Source: Desmodus rotundus (taxonomy: Eukaryota > Chordata > Mammalia > Chiroptera > Phyllostomidae). From it: a DNA stretch of 64,000 nt. The notes beneath the pieces are model-generated. The model was given only the letters and a program-made list of their open reading frames with translations. It ran no database searches and was not told the DNA's origin. The translations under genes and the position numbers were made by a program. The stretch spans positions 104,460,896 through 104,524,895 of the forward strand of contig NC_071392.1 in the NCBI RefSeq assembly GCF_022682495.2, given 5' to 3'. Positions 31,899 to 59,846 of this stretch are shown here, one piece after another. Numbering within the stretch: the first letter of the stretch is position 1; each line of letters opens with the position of its first letter.

Positions 31899-32342
31899 AT
31901 ATACAAAGCTGACGAAGGGCCAAGCATCGAATCCTCTCCATTTGCCCAACTCCAGACATCGGGACTTGCCTTCGGAGTCCCTTTACTTGATGCGATCTTG
32001 GACCATGCACATCCCATCTTCAGACCTCAGTTTCCCCACCTATACAACAAGGATCATAAGCTCCCCAGCTGCCAAAGGCACATCAAACCTAATCGAGAAG
32101 GATTCAACTAGTAGCTCGGTAAGAGCATTAAGCAATTAGTTCAGAGCCGGGAGAAATGACTGGTAACACTTATTTCTCTACCTCCAAGTTAAAATCTCCC
32201 GGTTACCGCAAGGTCTTTTGAGCTGTTCCGGGAAAGGCGTGGTCAGGCCTCTGCGAGCCACACCCCCAACACCAGGGCGGTCTTCGCCGCGCCCAACCCT
32301 GCGGCCCAAGGTTGGGACCCAGCCGTGAAGACGTACCACTCC

Positions 32343-32582
32343 CTATATAACCATCCGCCAGAGAGAAAGTAGTTCCCAACCCATAGAGGACTCCGTTAAT
32401 CATACTAGGCGACATATAAAATTCTAGCTCCTCTCTAGACTCAGCTATGATTTTGAGGCGTAGGGGTCACCTTCCGGCACACTGGAAACCTGTTTTTCAC
32501 CCGGTCGCCGTGGAAAGTAGTTCCGGCCTACGATAGGCTGATGGGTCCCTCCGCAGCAGGGGAAAGAAGATGGCGACCTCGT
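32343..32582 (+). promoter_or_regulatory. ZNF335: ZNF335 promoter region: ETS and YY1-like motifs
   Basis: Upstream of exon 1 are an ETS-type core CTTCCGG (32471-32477), a second TTCCGG (32521-32526) and a YY1-like motif aagatggcg (32568-32576) that contains the first ATG of the transcript. A TATA-like ctatataa (32343-32350) lies about 200 bp further upstream and is probably not the main driver. A second YY1-like core (acaagatggcg, near 32800) lies in intron 1. The layout fits a GC-rich constitutive promoter. No start site can be fixed from sequence alone. Confidence 0.6.
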
Positions 32583-33301
32583 CGATGCCGGAGTCGGAGA
32601 AGAACGCGGCTACGAAAGCGTCAGGTGAGCGTCGGGTAGAGTCAGGTCACCCCACTGCATCCTGCTGTGAAGTGAGTCCACACCACGGGGGATACCCAGC
32701 GGCAAGGTCCTGGCCGGCGGGGCTGTCCGAACAGGGCCCCGGGGTCCCAGGCCCTTTAGTCGCTCTCGCACTTGCCTGAGCGGAAACCTGGCGCCGCCAC
32801 AAGATGGCGTCGGGCCTGGAGCGCAGGCAGCGCCGGGGACAGCCCCGAGTCTCCAGGCCCCGGGACCGTCGTTGTCGGCCCCCTCCGCATGTGAACTAGG
32901 GGAAGGGGGAGCGAGCCACTGACCAAGGGTGCCCATGGGCTGTACCACCGACCCTGCACCCGGGGGAACTCGGGAGGTCGAAGGGCTGAACCACTGAGCC
33001 CGGACGGGACCCTCAGAGCGAACCACACTGCAGGAATCGTGGAGGGGAGGAGAGAAGTGTCATACCGGCCCTTGACCACCCTCCCGGGGATGGGAAAGGA
33101 CCCTGGATTGGGGTGCAAGGCTTCTCGGTCCTGTTTTCCTGAAGCTCCTCTCTGTGCACACGAGATAGCCCCATCCCGTCGGAGACTCAGTCTTTTCGCC
33201 TGCGGAATGGGCACAAGGGTGCAGCTGGGTGGAGCGTGGGTGCCGGGGCCAGTAAGGTGTCCCACCTGTATCAGCCCCCACCACCTCTTCTCTCAGAGTG
33301 A
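32570..33301 (+). promoter_or_regulatory. Spliced upstream ORF in the ZNF335 5' leader (19 codons)
   Basis: An ATG at 32570 in strong context (A at -3, G at +4) opens a frame through exon 1 (32570-32624). It continues over the splice junction into exon 2 and stops at TGA 33299-33301. It encodes MATSSMPESEKNAATKASE. The stop lies 45 nt before the main ATG at 33347, which has a weak context (C at -3). Ribosomes would therefore need reinitiation or leaky scanning to make ZNF335. That the ORF exists is seen directly; its use is inferred. Confidence 0.6.
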
Positions 33302-50679
<17,378 letters not shown>

Positions 50680-50948
50680 GCCCCAGGGCGCAACGCAGAC
50701 CACGGATGTTGGGGCCGGCCCTGCGGGGGTGGGGGCGCCCCACCAGGACTCATGTCCTTGCTCCACCTAGGGTCTCCGGATACTGGGAAGCCAGCATCCC
50801 GTCACTCCAAGGGAACCAGACCTGTGCTGTGGGGGTTGGGGGACAGCCACGGGCGCCAGCCTGGACATGCTGGGTGCCCCAGCCTGCAGGCAGGCTTTGG
50901 GAGAGAAATTTATTTTTGTTTGGATGGACCCACTGGCCTCTCAGTCTC

Positions 50949-50954
50949 AATAAA
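50949..50954 (+). terminator. ZNF335: ZNF335 poly(A) signal AATAAA
   Basis: AATAAA lies 270 nt past the stop, inside tcaataaagggacc, and is the only such hexamer in the 3' region. Cleavage is expected near 50970. This leaves about 0.7 kb to the 3' end of the convergent PCIF1 gene. Confidence 0.85.
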
Positions 50955-51679
50955 GGGACCAGAGTCCAGCCCTGGCCAGCTCAATTTGTCCACTTGTTGC
51001 TACAGCGTGAAAGCAGGGAAGACTTGGGGAGCAGAAGGAAAGAAAGGTGGAGCCTGTGACAGCCACAAGGGGGGAATGAGGTGGAGGCGGCCTGGCCTGC
51101 AGTGCATCCAGCCTCGCCTGTGTAAGTACGGTGGCCCCAAAGCAGGGCAGGCCTGATACAGCCTGTGAGAGCCCCCAGCTCCCTCCTCCAGGCCCCAAGG
51201 GGCACCTACTCCACACACAGAGGTCCGCAAAGGGCACCACAGCCAGGAGCCCGTTTGCCCGGAAGCTGTGGTGAGGCCTGCAATGGCTCAGAGCCGCGTT
51301 TCCTCCTGACCCTTGACTGCAAGACACCTGCTGCCCACTCACTGCGCCGGTTGCAGGGCCAGCATGTGTCCAGCTTTCCTCCTGTGCACAGCTGCCTGGG
51401 GGACTGGCCAGGGCTCAGCAGTGGGAGTGTGGGGCTTACCAGACAGATGATGCAGGGCTTGGGACTCCAGACCTGCTGGGCAGAGGCTGAGGCCACCAGG
51501 GTCCCAGTGGTGGGGACAGCAGGGAGAGAAGTTAAGACCCCGGAGCCCTGGGGTGGGGCGGTAGGAGCCAGGGGTTATGAGGTGAGCCTGGATGTACAGA
51601 GCTGTGGTCCCAGAGTGGCTCCAGGTACCTGAGCCCTCTCTGCCCTCAAGACCTTCACTCGTTCTTGGGAGAGGGCTTT

Positions 51680-51685
51680 TGTATT
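51680..51685 (-). terminator. PCIF1: Probable PCIF1 poly(A) signal, variant AATACA
   Basis: No AATAAA or ATTAAA was found on the gene strand between the PCIF1 stop and the ZNF335 end. The best candidate is AATACA, a known weaker variant, inside GGAAATACAAAAGCC. It would give a 3' UTR of about 240 nt. The position is inferred and would need 3'-end reads. Confidence 0.45.
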
Positions 51686-51901
51686 TCCTTTTACAAATGA
51701 AACAAGGTGGCACAGGTGGGGGGAGAAGGGGTGGGGCCTATTTACAGGGGACTTGGAGTCTGAGGTGGGAAGTTGGGGGGGGGGAGGCAGGGAGGGGAGC
51801 CTTAGCAGAGCCGTAATCTTCCTATGTCATTGGCAGCCCGAGAGCCCTGAGTCCCGTAGTCCGTACCAGCACCCTGGGGCTCCTCCTCCCCGCAGGATGT
51901 G

Positions 51902-54900
51902 TTAAGTGGGGTGAGGCTCTCTGCTAGGGCCCTGTTCTCGGCCGGAGTCCCGGTCCTTGGCCTCCGAGGAGGAGGAGGAAGAGGAAGAACTGGAGCCATG
52001 GCTTCGGCCAGACTGCCGGTAGGCAGCAATCAGCTCCTGCAGCCGCTCAGCTGTCGGCCCCCACTTGGCAAAGCCGGGGTCGTTCTGCAGGAAGAGGATG
52101 GCTGTGTTGTGGACAGCCTTGTAGTGCATCTCCTCCCTGCGGGCAGAGGCAGCAGCTCAGGGTCAGGCTCGGCCAGCCCAGTTGGTCCAGCCCTCCCACC
52201 CTGCCCCTCCCTGGGCACCCACTTCTTGCAGATGTGCTGGGACCCACTGCGGTACTCATGCTCAAAGGCGGGCAGGACCAGCTGGTGGCGTTTGAAGTGG
52301 CTCTGCTCCATGCGGGTGAGCGCTGGTGTCGGGGGGTCCCTCCACTCGGGGATGAACACGATGAAGGACAGGGGCTCTGGAGAGCTCTCGAGCAGTTTCT
52401 ACGGGAGGTGGCATGGGATGGCTGTCAGGGGCTGCTCTCTGGGTGGATGGCGATCTTGCTTGCCACCCCCCAGCCCAGTGGCAGCATACCCACCTCGAAG
52501 TGAGAAACCATGGCATCCATGAGCTCCTCGCAGAAAGGAGGGTTGGCCTCAAAGGAACCACTCAGTGGGGAGAAGTCCAGGCAGGGCCTGGGGACAGAGG
52601 TGAGCATTCTAAGTTCCGGTCTCAGCCAAAAACAGATGCTGCCCACCCCTAGGCAGCCACGCTGAAGACATGGCCTTGATGAGGCCGGAGGCCAACACTG
52701 ACCACGAATTCCTCCTGTGACAACATGTGGCCATCTCCACTGAATACATGAGGACAGAGAGGCCCAGGCTTGACACCCCAAGTCACCAAGCTGACCAGTG
52801 GAGGGGCTAGAGTGCAAATCCAGCTCTTAGCCCACTGCCACCACAGCACAAGCCACACTCAGAGGAGCTCCCTAGCTGCTGAGCTTGCCCTACTGCTGGC
52901 CTGGCCCCATCTTCCTACTGGAGACAGCATCATCTCCTATCCGAGCTCACCTCCCACCCCCATGTGAGTCCATAAGGCCTGTAAGGCCTGTACCACCATT
53001 TCTCTTTCCTCTCAGCGCTCCAAATATGGGCTAACTGTGAAACCCACAGGCTGGGTGGGGGTGGGGGGTGCAGGCTCCTGGAGGTTCAAGGGTATGTGCA
53101 AGGTCACAGAGTGACCTGGTAGGGTACAGGCAGGGACTGTACCAGAGACGGCCCAGCTCCAAAGCCCTACAGTGTTAGAAAAGAGGCTGGCCAGGGTGAG
53201 ATCTCTGCCCTGGATGACAGCTTTCCAGGCCTGTGCAGCAGAGGCCCAGCATCCTCTAGCTCTCACCCGCGGGATCCAAAGTAGCCATCTGTGTCGGGGA
53301 AGGCAGAGCAGTACTGACGGAAGTAGCAGTTGAGTGGCGAGGCAAAGCACTCAAAAGTGACACCAAAGAGTCGGTGGAGGGCCTCGAAGACGTGCACTGG
53401 CAGCGATCCCTGCAGGCCTGTCCCCTCATAGAGGCCCACACCAAACATCATCTGCAGAGTGGCCACAGTCAGCATTTGGGGTTCAGCCTGCCCCCCGCAC
53501 CCCCAGAGGAGCCCTGCCCTGCTACCCCAGGCCTGTACCTGGTACCGTCGGAGAAGACACCAGACTCGGGGCAGGAACCTCTCGAAGGCTGAGTCATCGA
53601 TGCAGCTGTAGCGGTAGAGGAGCCACTGTGGGACAGAAAGCAGTGGGCTTCAGCACAGGTCCCCCTTCCTCACTGGCCTGCTCAGGACTCGGGGTCAAGA
53701 AAGATCCAGCCCTTGCCTTTCCCACCTGTGAAGACCTGCCTCCCCTCCTGCCAGCTCTTACCAGCTTACTGAAGTAGTTGCGGCTGACCTTGACCATCTC
53801 TCCCTTATACCGGATGCAGACCACATTATTCTCCATATGCATCTCTACACTGGGCATGGGGGGCGCAGACACAGCCAGCCGTACTGGGTAGCAGTACACC
53901 AGGCGGGGCTCCACCTCTGGGGCCTCCACCACCTCTGCAGACAGGAACAGCAAACAGTGAGGAACCACCCTGCCCCCGCTTGGCCGGTATCCTGGACAGC
54001 CTCCATGCTCACTGTGCGCCAGGGGTTCCCCCTCATCCCAGTCACCAAGGGAGGTACATCCCATCCCACAGAGAAGTGTGTGCAGCTCCAAGAGACACGT
54101 CAGGGATCAGTGGGGGCAAGAGCTGGGGGCCTGTGTCCACGGCCCTGTACTGACCCAGGCTCCCACTGTGCAATGTCTCCGGCCTGGCGGGCAAGCAGGC
54201 TCAGATGCCATGTGGAAATAACACTGCATCAGCTTCACAATAGTTACAATACCTTACTTAGGGATCTTTTGGGGGCCAAACACTAAGTTACCACTGAATC
54301 CTCACGTGATACTACTGGCCAGGTATCATACCTCTGTTTGAGGAAATTGAGGCTTACAAGAGAATGGATCTAAATGCAGGTCCAACTAACAATACTTACC
54401 CCCTGCCTGCCTGTCTCTCACCTTCTCGTTACTTCTTTCCTAGAAGAGTGCTGAGACCCCTGACCCTGCTGGGAGGAATGGCCCTCCCCAAACCAGTCTG
54501 GCCTTGAGGCTCTCACCCGTCCCTTCAGTCAGGGCCTAGGATACAGGACTGGGGCATCACAGCTGGCTCCCTGCCAGTCGGCCCCTACCTGGGATGTTGT
54601 TCTCCTTGAGGATGGCAAGGTGCTTCTCGCGGATCCGTTTGACATACTCCAGGGAGATGTGGTAGATCTTACTGCAGATGCCCTCCACGGAGTCCTTGGC
54701 GGCAGCCGAGACGTGGGGACCACACTGTTTCCGCAGATGCTCCAGGCGGTCCTGGAGGAGAGGGCTCTAGTGGGCTGGTGGGCAGGGGAGTGGCTGCTGG
54801 GTTGCAGCAGTCCTTGTTTTGAAACAGGCTCTGCTACTTACTAGCTGTGCCACTTGCATAAATCCCTTTGTGTCTCTGAATCATTCCTAGATGTTAAGGG

Positions 54901-57900
54901 CACCTGAAATACCTAATAAGACACTTGGAATATTAAATGTGATCACTCCTGTTCAGGGCCTAACAAGCCCCTAGCATACAGTAAGTGTCCAATAAATGCC
55001 AAGGTTACCCTGTGCCAGGTCCCATGATACTTGGCTGGGGAAACAGACAACCAGGCATTGTCCCTGCTTATACAGCATTTCCTTTCAGTGTACTGGGGGG
55101 AGAGATCATTAAAAAACGGGGTCCTTCCTTGGTTACTGCAGATTTGAAATGTGAGCTTTTAGCAGCTTGCAAGGGCAACGATGGGCATTTTCAGCTTCGC
55201 TGAATCACACGTGCGGAAGTGATGAGTGAGAACGAGTCTCTCTGGCTAGTGAGCACACACCTACCTCTGTCAGTCTCTACGTGTCAAGTACAGTTACTAT
55301 CGTGAGGTACTTAACCTTGTTTCTTGTGAAAAATGGTCCTGAAAAGAAAGCCCACTGCTAGTGCTGGTGGAGTCAGAGGGGCGATGGGCCTGGTCCGGAA
55401 CAAAGAATTGTTTGGGACACCTTAGGGGACTGAACTGAATCTTGTGGTAGCTCTTAAATATGATGTGAACACACACACCCAAAAAAGACAGTTTGTCAAC
55501 CTGTTTCTAAAAGTCACTCAAGAGATGGTGACTGTTACGTTAAGCTGAAAAGGTAGCAACTGACGGCGCGCAGCCAAGCACAGGAGTTCGTTGGGAACCT
55601 TAAGAGCAATGTTCTCTGGGAGAAAGCCAAGAGCCTAGACAAACATCTCCACTTTCGTGAGTTTGGGGACCGAGGAGTGTCAAGTCTGCTGTTTTGCACA
55701 AGAACAGGCTGCTGTGGGGCCCTGCCCAGCTTGGGCAGGCAGAGTGGGCTTCTGGGAGGAAGTGAGCACACAGCCTTTCCACTGGCCTTACTCAGGGCCA
55801 CTTACCATGTAGTCCTCCTTGGAGGCTGAGTGGTCCTTCCGCAGCCAGCTGAAGGTGTCCTCCACGTTCCACTTGACCACCTTCCTGCTGTCAGGGGATG
55901 CACTCCTGCCAGAGGGAGGGCATGTAGCGGGGGCAGAGGTTAAGTGTCTGCTCCACCCCTTACTTCCCAAGTTTCCCCCATCCCACTTCCAGGCATCAAC
56001 CCCTAGGCTTTCTTCTGCCTTTGGGAGCTTAGCCCCACTCTGCCTCCAAGAGCAATGACAGAGCCCTGTGAGTGAGCCAATGGCCTATGACCTCCCCACC
56101 CCCATCACAGAGCCCTCCGGCTGGAGGCAGGAAAGACAACCAAACCTGGACTCGATGAGCCGCCTGGCGGCCTCTGCGTATTTAAAAAGCAGGCGCTTGG
56201 CTTCCTCCCGGAATTTGATTCGAGATAACCTAGGTTAGAGAGTGGACAGTTAGAGCCCTGCTATACAGAACTGGACACAAACTAAATGGCCCTGGGCCAG
56301 CCTCAGCTGTGGGGACATACCTGATAGGAATGTCATTCATGATTTCACGAAACATGGAGGGCGACACAACCGGTTCACAGTTGCTTGGCAACAGAGGGTC
56401 AGAGCCTTTGTCCACGACCTTGCGCTCCAGCATCCAGCGGTTGAAAGATTCCCGAGGGGGCTCAATGCCTGCAAACAGGAGAGCTGATCACGGTCTGGAT
56501 TTAGTCTGCGGGCTCCAGGCAGCCCAGCGCTGGAGAGGCACCACGTGGGCATTGGAGGTGCGACAGGAAACAGGACGCGGGGCGGGGTGTCAGGAGCTTC
56601 CATTCTCAGCAATGTTTTCCAAAGTGTATTCTGAGCATAACTGGTTTTATCAAGTATGCTAATAAGTGTTGCACAGGGTAAGCAGGGGGCATTCTGTATT
56701 TCAGCAAAGTTAAGCAGGGTTATTCACTAGTTAAAACTGCCGTTCCTGTGCACTTCCCATCCCACTTATCCCCTGCAGTGCTCACGGGTGCTTTCATGTT
56801 TACACCCTTTCACAGACAGGCCTGGCCAGAGTGAGCGCTCTGAAAGCATCACTAACTGTGTTTCACTGTTACTGACCCCAGCCCCCCTTAATGTAGGCAC
56901 TGTTGTCCCTATCTTACAGGTAACGACAGAGAACCAAGTGCAGAGAGGCTAAGTGAGGAGCCCAAACTCGGAGCCAGGGCTTAGTGGAGCTGGGACTCCA
57001 ACAGGCCTGCGCCCTCCGCAGCGCATGCTCAACCAGTGGGCCTAGCTGGCAGACCCTCGCTCCTGCTACAGATGGATAAAACAAAGGAGGCCGAGCCCCC
57101 AAGGGGACAGTTACCCTCTCGCTGCTGGCACAGCTCCCGGTAGTGCTGCCGCAGCTTCAGGATGAGCTGGGAGCGGAGCAGCTCCACGTCGGGATGCGGG
57201 GGCAGCACCTCTGAAGGCCCCCGGTGCTTGATGACAGCGTTGGTCTGGATGTCCAGATCCCAGTACACCCTTGGGGCACGGACAGGAGCAATGAGGAAAG
57301 TAGAGGAAAGGGAAGGAGGGGCACCCTGCCAGCCACCACACCCCCTCAGTCCCAGGCAGGCTGCCCACCAATGACGGATGCCCCTAAGCCAGTCAGCAGG
57401 GACTCACTCAGTGGGACGGAGAAGAGCTGCCTGCTGTTTATCTTCAGGGGACGCCCCCCAAATCTTCAGTGTTGGGGTTCCTGGGACATTAGGGGAGCTG
57501 GGCACCGATGGACCTGTGGGTGTCACAGGGATTTCGATCTGGAGCAAAAGAGTCAAAGGCAGCAAGTTAGGAAAGATGGCCAATGGCTCCAGCGCTGTGT
57601 GCACCTGGGGAGCTGTGCCCTGGGCTCCCCCCACCCCTGACTAACCTGCCAAAGCCCAGCCCTTGCAGAGAACCACAGAACCTGCTGACTGCCTACCAGG
57701 GCACTGAACTCACCTTGGGCTTCTTCACACCATTGCCGCTTGGCTGCTCTTCCGAGAGCTGCCGCTTCCGAGGTTTGTTCTCAGCCGGGGGGGTCTCCAC
57801 CAAGCTTGAGTCTTGGGGCAGAGGGGTCGCATTCAGCCCCAAAGGGTCCGACTGGAGGAGGGAGACCAGCAGAGTTACAATCAGGGCCAGCACCTTAGGA

Positions 57901-59846
57901 GTCCCAGTACTGCAGAATCCTGATGCCCTCGCCCCCTGCTCCTACTCCTTGGAGACCAACAGAGGGTGCTGGGATGCAGACAGAACACTGGGTTCCACTC
58001 CTGATGCTACTGGGTTGGCCAGAAGGTCTGTTACGTTTTTCTTTTCTATAAGATGGCTCTAGGAGGGCTGAGTTGTCTTGAACTTCATTCGAAACATTTT
58101 TGTTAGATTATATCGTGACAGCTGCCAAAACAGAGTGCATTTTTTTAAAAAATCAGAATTGGTGAATTTTTTGTGCAGCCATTTTAACATTGAAGATGGC
58201 AGAAAACATGCAACATTTTCGGCATGTTATGCTTTAGTATTTCAAGACAGGTAAAAACGCAACTGAAACACAAAGATTTGTGCAGTGTATGGAGAAGGCG
58301 CTGTGACCAAACATGTCTAAAGTGGCTTGCGAAGTTTCTTGGTACCACTGACAATTTGACAAATGATCCTTTGCTGTGGAGCTGTCTTATGCATTGGAAG
58401 ATGTTGAGCTGCAACCCTGGCCTCTGCCCACTAGAAGCTAATAGTGGGAGAGAGCCGACCTACTCAAAATATCCAAATCAATAAAGTTACTGGTGAAAAT
58501 GAAAAATGTGTCTTTCATTTTATGGAAAGAACTAAATGAAGAGACTTTTTGGCCAACCCAGTACTTGCAACTGTATGACCTTGGGGGTTACTTCCCTTCC
58601 TAATTCCCTCAGCTTCAAAATGGCCATGACACTTCGCCACTGCGACGGTAATTAAACAAGTCAAAGAATATGACCAGCTTAACATGACATCTGGCGTGAG
58701 GCCAGCACTCAATACACATTAGTTTCTTTTCCTTAAGGACCAGAATGAAAGTCAGGCGTGAAGGAAAAACTCAGGAAACGCGTATTTTTTAAGAAGCAAG
58801 GCCCTGTGAATGAACGCCTTTGGCGACACTAGGACTATAAATGTGACGATGGGCAGTGGGGCCCTGAAATCACACCAGGGGCAAGTCCTGCCCTGCTCGG
58901 ATTGGCAGTGAGGTCTTGGGCCAGTCATTTCCACTCTCTGCAAAATGGGGGTGCCAGCTGGCTTGACTGTTGCAAGAAAAGAAAGCCTATCCCAAGTGAG
59001 AGGGACCCAGGAGCTCACACTCCCACCAGAGAGCCCATATCTCCCCCACCACACTAACATCGCAGCTCCCCAGAATGCCCTTGTCCTCCCCTTACCATTT
59101 ACCCTCAGCCAACCTTCTTATCTTAGCCACTAGTTCAGAAAAGCTCACAGAGAATCCCCCACCCTGGAACCCACTCAGGATCTTTGATGTACTCTAACGC
59201 CCTCCTTCACCCAAGTGCCACACTGTAATCCCACTGGCCCTGCCCCCCAGATGGTGTGCCCCGAGAGTGCGAGGGCAGGACCATGTCTACCTCGTTCACA
59301 CTGCATCCCAAGTACGGTGCCCAATGTGTAGCACACGTTCAGTATTGTGCACTATTTTAATCATCAGTTTCCACACCAGTCTCGAGTCCAGGTTCCACGA
59401 GGGCAAGGGTTGTGTCTGTCTTGCTGTCACTGTACCCACAGGACTGGGCACAGAATAGCCGTCCAGGGTACATTTGGGGAAGACCAGATGCCCAAGGCTA
59501 GCACTTACAATCACGTCATGCTGGCCCAGCACAGGCATCTCCCACAGGGACTGGTTGGTGAATCTGTTGAAGTAGTAGGGACGGTTCTCCCTCCTGCTCC
59601 AGCACTTCTCCCAGCCCGCATGCACCAGCTCTTCTGCAAACAAGCACGGAACCCAGCCCGATCAGGGAGGCTCCTGGGCACCCTTCTGACCCCGCCACCC
59701 TGCCACTGTCCCTTGCCAGTACCTGGGAGGTCCTGCACCAGGCGGACGGGCTTTGGAGAACAGGGCTGGCTCTGATTGGAGGTGCCTGGGGAGTGACTCA
59801 GCAAGGACGCTTCCTCCCGGGGGCTGCCGTGATTCTCTTTGGCCAT
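51902..59846 (-). CDS. PCIF1: PCIF1/CAPAM, cap-specific adenosine N6-methyltransferase, 705 aa
   Basis: This nuclear enzyme uses S-adenosylmethionine to methylate N6 of 2'-O-methyladenosine next to the mRNA cap (m6Am). It binds the phosphorylated RNA polymerase II tail through a WW domain. The start at 59846 gives [14 protein letters not shown], matching the known N-terminus except for one residue. The WW domain (about residues 43-77) spans two exons and retains the segments GWEKCW and [18 protein letters not shown] Pro/Ser-rich basic segment ([13 protein letters not shown]) follows. The helical and methyltransferase core includes the catalytic motif NPPF, which by exon arithmetic falls at residues 553-556, the same number as in human. 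The C-terminus is a Ser run followed by a charged tail ending EPHPT. The frame is intact; length differs from human (704) by one residue. Confidence 0.97.
58010..58561. mobile_element. Internally deleted mariner with intact inverted repeats and TA duplication
   Basis: The ends CTGGGTTGGCCAGAAGG and (reverse complement) CTGGGTTGGCCAAAAAG form inverted repeats, and a TA lies on each side (58008-58009, 58562-58563). The 552-bp length is under half of a full mariner (about 1.3 kb). A short stretch near 58260-58400 translates to residues resembling the transposase N-terminal region, but frame and most of the gene are lost, so it cannot encode transposase. It lies in the PCIF1 intron 57852-59508. 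Confidence 0.85.

Larger units (their letters stand above)
10600..32330. other. MMP9-ZNF335 intergenic region without a recognised gene
   Basis: About 22 kb separates the divergent MMP9 and ZNF335 genes. I see no conserved coding exon; the open frames are short and fall largely in repeats. Unlisted stretches hold fragments of MER/hAT type (15705-15920, 16530-16860, 19070-19205, 23285-23345, 26425-26535) and MIR (11280-11560, 17590-17720, 27900-28115). The interval 16200-17300 is partly repeat-poor and is the likeliest place for distal regulatory DNA. Confidence 0.6.

Noticed and set aside
32343..32350. TATA-like ctatataa as the ZNF335 TATA box
   Set aside because: It lies over 200 bp before exon 1, too far for a TATA box of this transcript. 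It is kept only as a motif in the promoter entry.
58224..58484. 86-codon frame in the mariner
   Set aside because: It is a scrambled remnant of the transposase region with internal deletion, not a working gene.
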